Assembly: GCA_029550985.1 (NCBI GenBank)
Contig: JAKPGH010000241.1
Coordinates: 1-8,343 of the forward strand
Origin: Bacillota bacterium
GTDB lineage: Bacteria; Bacillota; Clostridia; Oscillospirales; Ruminococcaceae
Direction: 5' to 3'
DNA: 8,343 nt
Positions 1 to 4,582 of the stretch are shown here, in pieces. The notes beneath the pieces are model-generated. The model was not told where the DNA came from. It saw only the letters and a list, made by a program, of their open reading frames with translations, and made no database searches. A program made the translations under genes and the position numbers. How positions within the stretch are numbered: the stretch's first letter is position 1; each line of letters starts with the position of its first letter.

Positions 1-748
1 GATGATCGCGAATGATTTCCGCAATATAGTTTTCTTCCAGCACGCCGTCAATGTCAATTTTACCGATGCGGCGGTATAGTTCCTGCAGAACCTCTTTGTT
101 CACCAAACTTTCGATATAGCAGATACAAATCGCCGTTTGGGTCTTTCTTCCCAGGGTGAGCTTTCTGACTTTTAATTCATGGGTACGCAGCCTGCGCAGA
201 ATTTGGGAAATATTCTGAGTCAGGGATTCGGTAAAACCTTCCCGCGGTCCTCCCAGCACCTTTTCGTTTTCCGGCTCGGTGATGGAGCGCAGGGCAAAAT
301 TCTTGGTGCTTAAAATCGCCGCCTGGGCGCAGCCGTCGGCAAACAAAATGGTGTCCCCATAGGTGACGTTTTCCACCAGGTCTTTAAAATTGTCGGTTAC
401 CTGGGTTTCCCCCACCTGCACCACACTGGTCAACAGGCAGTCGATGAGAGAGCCTTTTCCAGAAGGAGTCAAAAGCATCAGGGGTTTGACAATATGGGTG
501 TTGATAATATCGGAACTGACCAAACCATCGCAAAAAACAATGCCATACCGCGCGGGATTTTTCCCGTCGGTTTCGATGACCTTATAGCGCATCATATCCA
601 TGTCGGCAAACAGCTTTTTGATAATGGCCATATTGTCATCCAGAGAAGGCTTTACCTTTTCCTGGTCCAAAGAGCCGTTCCACTGCTCCAACTTTTTGTC
701 CAAATTGCGAATTTTCGGCTCCCGTTTTTGTTTCCTAAAAGGCAGCAT
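1..748 (-). CDS. gerAA: Spore germination receptor A subunit, GerA family (N-terminal part)
   Basis: The frame stays open from an ATG at 748 to the window edge, giving 249 residues. The family hallmark GGPREGFTESLTQN lies at about residues 166-179, followed by the basic stretch ILRRLRT (183-189) and the family-typical ICICYIESLVN (208-218). This is the hydrophilic N-terminal domain of a GerAA/GerKA-type subunit; the membrane-spanning C-terminal half lies beyond the edge. Known family role: the A subunit combines with B and C subunits in the inner membrane of the dormant spore to sense germinants such as amino acids or sugars. The start is supported by GGGAGGAAACC directly before the ATG. A sigma-G promoter lies upstream, fitting forespore expression. 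The B and C subunit genes would be expected further left. The germinant cannot be told from this part. Family assignment is near certain; the exact paralogue is not. Confidence 0.95.
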   Translation of the reverse strand, partial: MLPFRKQKREPKIRNLDKKLEQWNGSLDQEKVKPSLDDNMAIIKKLFADMDMMRYKVIETDGKNPARYGIVFCDGLVSSDIINTHIVKPLMLLTPSGKGSLIDCLLTSVVQVGETQVTDNFKDLVENVTYGDTILFADGCAQAAILSTKNFALRSITEPENEKVLGGPREGFTESLTQNISQILRRLRTHELKVRKLTLGRKTQTAICICYIESLVNKEVLQELYRRIGKIDIDGVLEENYIAEIIRDH

Positions 749-792
749 GGTTTCCTCCCCCATTCTGTGCTTTGATTCCAAATTGTAGTTTA

Positions 793-822
793 TAGTATGA
801 ATGAGGGGAATCCCTTTTATGC
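793..822 (-). promoter_or_regulatory. Sigma-G (forespore) promoter of the gerA-type gene
   Basis: Read on the minus strand, GCATA (818-822) is followed by exactly 18 bp and CATACTA (793-799). This matches the Bacillus/Clostridium sigma-G consensus (-35 GHATR, 17-18 bp, -10 CATnnTA) at every constrained position. Transcription would begin near 786, about 38 nt before the ATG at 748. The match fits the known forespore expression of germination receptor operons. Confidence 0.78.
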
Positions 823-859
823 AGAACAGGGGGAATCGAGCCTTTCTTCTGAAAGGCAG

Positions 860-891
860 AAAAAAGGCAGACGGCTGTGTCGTCTGCCTTT
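860..891 (-). terminator. Intrinsic terminator of the 173-residue protein gene
   Basis: A perfect 11-bp stem pairs 863-873 with 881-891 around a 7-nt loop. On the minus strand it is followed by six T residues (865-860). It begins 7 nt beyond the stop codon of the gene ending at 898, so that gene and the gerA-type gene are separate transcription units. Confidence 0.88.
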
Positions 892-897
892 ATGTAA

Positions 898-1419
898 TTA
901 TTTGATTGTTGCAGCGTCGGCTAAGAGCTGTTCCATTTGGTCCAGCAGTTTGCGCTGGTTGGGGAACATCAGCCGGCGGGGAGTCGCCGCCAAATACCGT
1001 GTTCGCAGGTCGGCCAATTCCTCTTTTTTCAGGTAGGGCAGCAGCGGAATCAAATGGGATTCTGCGGCCAGCAGATACCACTTGATGTCCCGGGGCTGCT
1101 CGTCAGGATGCCACACCAGCATTAACTCAGCCGCCTCTTTGGCGTAGTGAAAACGCAAGTCCGCCAGCTCCTCGGCGCAAGCTGCCAACGCTTTTTCCAG
1201 GCCGCTCACCGCCTCGGCCACCTGGTCGTAAAAAGCCATTCCCCTTGTATCCGCCTGCGTCAGCCGGGAACCGGCCAGCCAGCCACGCAGCGCCTCTCCG
1301 ATTCCCCGGGGCTGAGATGCCGACCGGATGTCGGCTTTATAATCATCGTAAACTTTCCGAAGGGCTTGGAAGGATTCGGCCAACAACTGCTGTGCTTGGG
1401 TGTAACCATTTGTATTCAT
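898..1419 (-). CDS. Hypothetical soluble helical protein, 173 residues
   Basis: I do not recognise a family. The start is set at the ATG at 1419 because AAAGGAG sits 8 nt before it; an upstream in-frame ATG at 1515 has no such site and falls in the promoter region. The product is MNTNGYTQAQ... ending ...LLADAATIK. It has no signal peptide or hydrophobic segment long enough to span a membrane. It looks largely alpha-helical, with Ala/Leu/Glu-rich stretches at about 65-100 and 118-172, and two similar short elements, EELADLRFHY (84-92) and EELADLRTRY (133-142), that may mark an internal repeat. It is rich in Trp/Pro between 101 and 115. It has its own sigma-A-like promoter and terminator, so it is monocistronic. 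Being real is likely; its function is unknown. Confidence 0.8.
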   Translation of the reverse strand: MNTNGYTQAQQLLAESFQALRKVYDDYKADIRSASQPRGIGEALRGWLAGSRLTQADTRGMAFYDQVAEAVSGLEKALAACAEELADLRFHYAKEAAELMLVWHPDEQPRDIKWYLLAAESHLIPLLPYLKKEELADLRTRYLAATPRRLMFPNQRKLLDQMEQLLADAATIK

Positions 1420-1501
1420 GTTGCGACTCCTTTGCAGTATAAGGTTTGCAGCTCCAAGTACCAACGAATCCAATCTACGGATGAAAAGGCTTTTTATATT
1501 T

Positions 1502-1531
1502 ATTATAGCAAACATAAGCTTCTATTGTCAG
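1502..1531 (-). promoter_or_regulatory. Sigma-A-type promoter for the 173-residue protein gene
   Basis: On the minus strand CTGACA (1526-1531; 5 of 6 to TTGACA) is followed by 18 bp and a perfect TATAAT (1502-1507). The predicted start of transcription is near 1495, leaving about 75 nt of 5' untranslated RNA before the ATG at 1419. It lies just past the terminator of the neighbouring upstream gene, where an independent promoter is expected. Confidence 0.7.
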
Positions 1532-1543
1532 TATCTTGCGCAC

Positions 1544-1571
1544 AAAAAAGCCTGCCGGTATGGCAGGCTTT
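1544..1571 (-). terminator. Intrinsic terminator of the 139-residue protein gene
   Basis: A perfect 10-bp stem pairs 1547-1556 with 1562-1571 around a GGTAT loop. On the minus strand it is followed by TTTTTT (1549-1544). The upstream arm overlaps the TAA stop codon at 1570-1572, so termination is packed against the end of the gene. Confidence 0.9.
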
Positions 1572-1989
1572 AATCATCCATGTGGAAGGTGCGCTCCAAA
1601 CGGTCTTCGGCCCGGTCCAGGCGTTTTTCCAGCCGGTCCAGCTTCCGTTCCAGAGCAAAATAATCTTTCCATGACAGCTTTCCGGACATAAAGTCCGAGC
1701 CAATTTTGTCATCCAGCGCGTCAATTTCGTTGTCCACCGTTTCGATTTCCTGATGCAGGGCAAAAAACTGGTTGCGCATTTCTTCCGCAGTGCCGGTGGG
1801 TTTTGCCGCTTCCACTCGCTTGACCAGGTCCTCCACTTTTGCCTCAAGAGCATCCATATCATACTGCGATGCGGCTTCCGATGGCTTTTCCGCGGCTTCG
1901 CTGGCATCCCCCACCGAGGCGGTGACATTGGTCAGAAAACCGGCCAAACAAATGGCGACACAACATGCGAAAAGGAAAAACTTTTTCAA
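1570..1989 (-). CDS. Exported coiled-coil protein of unknown function, 139 residues, TTG start
   Basis: Translation starts at a TTG (1989-1987), chosen because a strong GGAGG with 7-nt spacing precedes it and the next in-frame Met is at residue 45. Residues 1-25 form a Sec signal peptide: MKKFF, a hydrophobic core with LFACCVAICLAGFL, and likely cleavage after NVTA. No good lipobox is seen despite three Cys. An Ala/Glu/Ser-rich linker (about 26-45) follows, then helices at 45-63 and 70-95. The C-terminal helix (110-134) has Leu at 113, 117, 120, 124 and 131 in heptad spacing with many Glu/Arg/Lys/Asp, a clear coiled coil. No catalytic motif is visible. It is probably extracytoplasmic and oligomeric. 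I cannot name a family. Its own terminator makes it monocistronic. Confidence 0.85.
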   Translation of the reverse strand: MKKFFLFACCVAICLAGFLTNVTASVGDASEAAEKPSEAASQYDMDALEAKVEDLVKRVEAAKPTGTAEEMRNQFFALHQEIETVDNEIDALDDKIGSDFMSGKLSWKDYFALERKLDRLEKRLDRAEDRLERTFHMDD

Positions 1990-1999
1990 ATTATCACCT

Positions 2000-2022
2000 C
2001 CAGCCTTATTATTTTCGGCTGG
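2000..2022 (-). promoter_or_regulatory. Inverted repeat beside the ribosome site of the TTG-start gene
   Basis: CCAGCC (2000-2005) and GGCTGG (2017-2022) form a 6-bp stem with an 11-nt AT-rich loop. On the minus strand the proximal arm GGCTGG runs directly into the GGAGGTGAT ribosome site. It could mask initiation if transcribed, or be a protein site if the promoter overlaps it. Confidence 0.35.
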
Positions 2023-2036
2023 AAAAACACTATGAA
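2008..2036 (-). promoter_or_regulatory. Possible weak sigma-A promoter of the 139-residue protein gene
   Basis: On the minus strand TTCATA (2031-2036, 4 of 6) is followed by 17 bp and AATAAT (2008-2013, 5 of 6). It would start transcription very near the ribosome site. No better sigma-A, -E, -G or -K match was found in the short upstream region. The call is weak. Confidence 0.28.
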
Positions 2037-2067
2037 AGGTAAAATTTGAAAAATGGAGGGGTTAAAA

Positions 2068-2217
2068 ATGCTTACCGGCGTTCTCGTTATTCCGTGTACC
2101 CGAAGAAACCACACCCTTGCCCTTCGCGTGAACGCGGTCCTCGCCTCAGACTATTCGGATTACTTGCAGCGCCGAACCGCCATTCCCTGCATATTTTTCT
2201 CTTTCCAGTCCTATTAG
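2068..2217 (+). CDS. Candidate small ORF, 49 residues, unknown
   Basis: An ATG at 2068 is preceded by GGAGGGG (2055-2061) with 6-nt spacing and opens 49 codons to a TAG at 2217. The product begins MLTGVLVIPCTRRNHTLAL and ends FFSFQSY. It has no recognisable domain or signal peptide. The strong ribosome site is the only support; codon use is not obviously like that of the long genes nearby, and the stretch could be a remnant or chance opening. It lies in the divergent intergenic region, upstream of the promoter assigned to the tna-like operon. Confidence 0.25.
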   Translation: MLTGVLVIPCTRRNHTLALRVNAVLASDYSDYLQRRTAIPCIFFSFQSY

Positions 2218-2221
2218 TCAA

Positions 2222-2283
2222 ATTGCACAATGACGTCATATTTCTTCATTATTGTGCACAATAAAAAAATATTTTTGTGACAA
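2222..2283. promoter_or_regulatory. Operator cluster upstream of the tna-like operon
   Basis: A 16-bp perfect palindrome, TTATTGTGCACAATAA, occupies 2249-2264. A shortened relative, ATTGCACAAT, lies at 2222-2231 (centres 30 bp apart, about three helical turns). A third related element, TTGTGACAA, lies at 2275-2283 and overlaps the proposed -35 box. The palindrome centre is about 55 bp upstream of the predicted transcription start. The pattern fits a dimeric helix-turn-helix regulator of the MarR or Crp/Fnr kind; no regulator gene is in the window, so its identity is unknown. Confidence 0.5.
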
Positions 2284-2305
2284 TTAACTACAAAAATACT
2301 TTAAA
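2277..2305 (+). promoter_or_regulatory. Likely sigma-A promoter of the ridA relic and tna-like operon
   Basis: GTGACA (2277-2282, 5 of 6) is followed by 17 bp and TTTAAA (2300-2305, 4 of 6), in AT-rich DNA unlike the GC-rich coding regions. Transcription would start near 2312 and run through the ridA relic into the tryptophanase gene. It is the best promoter seen upstream of 2866, though the -10 box is imperfect. Confidence 0.48.
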
Positions 2306-2315
2306 TATATTGACT

Positions 2316-2360
2316 ATGGAAAAGTATGGTGCTAATAGTTGGATTGGAAGCATATTGTAA
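2316..2360 (+). other. Candidate 14-codon leader peptide containing a Trp codon
   Basis: ATG at 2316 opens MEKYGANSWIGSIL and stops at TAA (2358-2360). It sits just after the proposed promoter and about 500 nt before the tryptophanase gene, with a single Trp codon at position 9. It lacks a ribosome site and begins only a few bases after the predicted transcription start, so it would have to be leaderless. It does not resemble E. coli TnaC apart from the Trp. It may simply be sequence in front of the ridA relic. Confidence 0.15.
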
Positions 2361-2721
2361 AACCGCATTGTCTACACCAACCGCGCCGGCAGCATCGGAC
2401 CTATTCCCAGGGGATTTGGTTCGGAAACCTGATGTTTACTTCCGGCCAACTTTCCGCCGACCCTATATCGTGAGCATTTCCAATAGGCTTGAGGCCCAAA
2501 CCTGCCCGCCGCAAAATGTTCTGCCCGTTCTGGCTGCGCCGGAGCAACCGCGGAGAACATTGTCAAGACCACCGTGTTCCTCCGGGACATGAACGACTCT
2601 GCCGCCATGAACTGCGTTCACGCCAGTTTTTTCCCATCGGTACCGCCGGCTCGCAGCCGACAAGGTGGCCCGTCTTCCCAAAGACGCGTTGGTGGAGATT
2701 GAAGCCATCGCCGCTGTATCA
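2355..2721 (+). pseudogene. ridA: Decayed ridA (Rid/YjgF/UK114 family enamine/imine deaminase)
   Basis: Stitching frames gives a RidA protein from end to end: KTALSTPTAPA (2359-2391), IG (2394-2399), YSQGIWFGNLMFTSGQLSAD (2402-2461), IVSISNRLEAQT (2467-2502), then AGATAENIVKTTVFLRDMND (from about 2538) through ASFFPSVPPARS (2622-2657), and KVARLPKDALVEIEAIAAV (2662-2718). GPYSQ-like, TSGQ, VFLxDMxD, PARS and ARLPKDALVEIEAIA are Rid-family signatures. The frame breaks near 2358, 2392, 2400, 2465, 2538 and 2659, and the natural stop is lost. A GGAAG at 2346-2350 before a TTG (2355) with an extra T may be the old start. Family role: hydrolysis of reactive enamine/imine intermediates such as 2-aminoacrylate released by PLP lyases, which fits its place before a tryptophanase. 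Many lesions in 360 bp make true decay far more likely than sequencing error. Confidence 0.88.
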
Positions 2722-2782
2722 GCTTTTCCGGGGTGGAACCGAAACCAAACTTGGTAAGGTATACTGTCCGCCAGTCGTTAAG

Positions 2783-2844
2783 GCCGGAGTGGAGTTCCGG
2801 CTGACGATGACCGGGGTATCCTCTATATTACGGCGCTATGCGCC
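2783..2844 (+). promoter_or_regulatory. Two small hairpins in the leader before the tryptophanase gene
   Basis: GCCGGA (2783-2788) pairs with TCCGGC (2796-2801) around 7 nt. GGCGC (2832-2836) pairs with GCGCC (2840-2844) around TAT, 8 nt before the GGGGG ribosome site (2853-2857). Neither has a U-tract. The second could affect access to the ribosome site; the first may be a relic of the ridA 3' end. Apart from these, 2722-2865 holds nothing I recognise. Confidence 0.3.
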
Positions 2845-2865
2845 AGAAAAGATGGGGGTAATTGT

Positions 2866-4494
2866 ATGCAATATCCTTTGCCTGTGGAAACTCCAAAATC
2901 CTTCGCCTATGTGAAGCGCAACATTCCCACTGTCACGGTGGAACAGCGGGAGCGCGTACTGCGCGCCACCCACTACAACGAATTTGCCTTCCCGGCGGGC
3001 ATGCTGACGGTCGACATGCTATCCGATTCCGGCACGACGGCCATGACCGACCTGCAGTGGAGCGCCCTGTTCCTAGGCGACGAATCCTACGGCCGCAACA
3101 AGGGATATTACGTCCTGTTGGATGCCATGCGCGACGTGTTCGAGCGCGGCGACAACCAGAAACGCGTCATCGACCTGGTTCGCACCGGTTGTGAAGACGT
3201 GGAAAAACTGATGGATGAAATGTACCTGTGCGAATACGAGGGCGGCCTCTTCAACGGAGGGGCAGCGCAGATGGAGCGGCCCAACACGTTCCTCGTGCCT
3301 CAGGGCAGATGCGCGGAGTCCCTGCTGTTCAGCGTGGTCAGCCAGATTCTCAACGAGCGCCATCCCGGCAAAAACTTCACCATCCCTTCCAACGGGCATT
3401 TTGACACCACCGAGGGCAACATCAAGCAAATGGGCTCCACCCCTCGCAACTGCTTTAACAAGGAGCTGCTGTGGGAGATTCCTGAAGGCGGCAAGTACCC
3501 GAAGAATCCGTTCAAGGGCAACATGGACCTCGACAAGCTGCAGGCGCTCATCGATGAGGTTGGCCCGGAAAATATCCCGATGATCTACACCACCATCACC
3601 AACAACACGGTCTGCGGCCAGCCGGTATCTATGGCCAACATCCGCGCTGTCAGCGAAATCGCCCACCGGTATGAGATCCCCTACATGTTTGACGCCGCTC
3701 GCTGGGCGGAGAACTGCTACTTTATCAAGACCAACGAGGAGGGCTATGCCGACAAGTCCATCTTCGAAATTGCCAAAGAGCTCTTCTCCTACTGCGACGG
3801 CTTTACCGCCAGCCTGAAAAAAGACGGCCATGCCAATATGGGCGGCGTTCTGGCCTTCCGCGACAAGGGCTACTTCTGGAAGAAGTTCAGCGACTTTGAC
3901 TCCAACGGCAACGTGATCCGGGACGTGGGTATCACCCTGAAGGTCAAGCAAATTTCCTCCTACGGCAACGATTCTTACGGCGGCATGAGCGGACGGGATA
4001 TTATGGCCCTCGCTGCCGGCCTGTACGAGAGCGGCCGGTTCGATTACCTGCATGAGCGCGTGTCCCAGTGCGAGTATCTGGCCCAGGGATTTTACAAGGC
4101 GGGCCTCCCCGTGGTTCTACCGGCCGGCGGTCACGGCGTATATCTTAACATGGATAAGTTCTTCGACTACAAGCGCGGCCATGACACCTTTGCCGGCCAG
4201 GGCTTCAGCATCGAGCTGATCCGCCGTTACGGCATCCGGGTGTCGGAGCTGGGCGACTACAGCATGGAGTATGACCTCAAGACGCCGGAGCAGCAAAAAG
4301 AAGTGGTCAACGTGGTTCGTTTCGCCATCAACCGCAGCCAGCTCAGCCAGGAACATCTGGATTACGTCATTGCGGCGGTCACGGAGCTTTACCACGACCG
4401 GGACAGCATTCCCAACATGCGCATCGTCAAGGGCCATAATCTGCCGATGCGGCACTTCCACGCATTCCTGGAACCCTATCCGGCTGCAAAGTAA
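2866..4494 (+). CDS. tnaA: Tryptophanase-like PLP beta-eliminating lyase, long form (542 residues)
   Basis: It belongs to the tryptophanase/tyrosine phenol-lyase family: amino acid to indole (or phenol), pyruvate and ammonia, in the cytoplasm. Family residues are in place: GDESY (Y75), PQGR (Q146, R148), TTITNN (N247), GQPVSMAN (251-258), FDAAR (D276, R279), the PLP lysine in SLKKD (K319), SYGGMSGRD (370-378) and INR (R490, carboxylate binding). At the position of the phenol-lyase Arg that reads the substrate hydroxyl there is Leu (L462 in ELG), and near the C-terminus RHF has His (H530) as in E. coli TnaA; both favour tryptophan. It is about 75 residues longer than classical members, mainly from an insert of about 44 residues between Y75 and Q146 (roughly 95-140) and a smaller one near 340-360. 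The ATG at 2866 follows GGGGG with 8-nt spacing. First intact gene of the operon; substrate is inferred, not proven. Confidence 0.9.
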   Translation: MQYPLPVETPKSFAYVKRNIPTVTVEQRERVLRATHYNEFAFPAGMLTVDMLSDSGTTAMTDLQWSALFLGDESYGRNKGYYVLLDAMRDVFERGDNQKRVIDLVRTGCEDVEKLMDEMYLCEYEGGLFNGGAAQMERPNTFLVPQGRCAESLLFSVVSQILNERHPGKNFTIPSNGHFDTTEGNIKQMGSTPRNCFNKELLWEIPEGGKYPKNPFKGNMDLDKLQALIDEVGPENIPMIYTTITNNTVCGQPVSMANIRAVSEIAHRYEIPYMFDAARWAENCYFIKTNEEGYADKSIFEIAKELFSYCDGFTASLKKDGHANMGGVLAFRDKGYFWKKFSDFDSNGNVIRDVGITLKVKQISSYGNDSYGGMSGRDIMALAAGLYESGRFDYLHERVSQCEYLAQGFYKAGLPVVLPAGGHGVYLNMDKFFDYKRGHDTFAGQGFSIELIRRYGIRVSELGDYSMEYDLKTPEQQKEVVNVVRFAINRSQLSQEHLDYVIAAVTELYHDRDSIPNMRIVKGHNLPMRHFHAFLEPYPAAK

Positions 4495-4506
4495 CGTTAG
4501 GCTATT

Positions 4507-4544
4507 ACGGTCGGAGGCGGTCGGGAGAAACCGCCTCCGACCGT
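4507..4544 (+). promoter_or_regulatory. Perfect 15-bp intercistronic hairpin, tryptophanase-transporter junction
   Basis: Positions 4507-4521 pair perfectly with 4530-4544 around the 8-nt loop CGGGAGAA. It starts 12 nt after the lyase stop codon and ends 20 nt before the transporter ribosome site. It is GC-rich but followed by CAAAGCAACCCCC rather than a U-tract, so a complete intrinsic terminator is unlikely. A role in mRNA 3'-end protection, processing or partial attenuation is inferred. Confidence 0.8.
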
Positions 4545-4582
4545 CAAAGCAACCCCCAAATTATAAAGGAGGAGGAGTAGAA

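Noticed and set aside
840..857. 7-bp hairpin GCCTTTC/GAAAGGC
   Set aside because: No T-tract on either strand; it lies between a terminator and a promoter and has no assignable role.
797..1036. 79-codon plus-strand frame
   Set aside because: It runs across the sigma-G promoter and a terminator and into the antisense of the 173-residue protein gene, with no ribosome site.
2218..2228. TCAAATTGCAC repeated exactly at 7343-7353
   Set aside because: Several chance 11-mer repeats are expected in a window of this size, and the surrounding bases do not match.
2230..2239. Perfect 10-bp palindrome ATGACGTCAT
   Set aside because: It resembles a eukaryotic CRE site, which has no meaning here; a 10-bp palindrome can arise by chance. 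Kept only as part of the dyad-rich region.
2372..2708. Two minus-strand frames of about 80 codons
   Set aside because: They are antisense shadows of the ridA relic.
2489..2914. 141-codon plus-strand frame before the tryptophanase gene
   Set aside because: It crosses the ridA relic in a non-RidA frame and runs over the tryptophanase start; no ribosome site or recognisable domain.
3073..4053. 326-codon open frame on the minus strand
   Set aside because: It lies wholly antisense to the tryptophanase gene, has no ribosome site, and its composition (many Val, Ala, Gly, His) is what the complement of this codon usage gives.
2866..4494. Tyrosine phenol-lyase as the name of the lyase
   Set aside because: The diagnostic Arg is replaced by Leu and the C-terminal His is TnaA-like, so tryptophanase fits better, though not proven.
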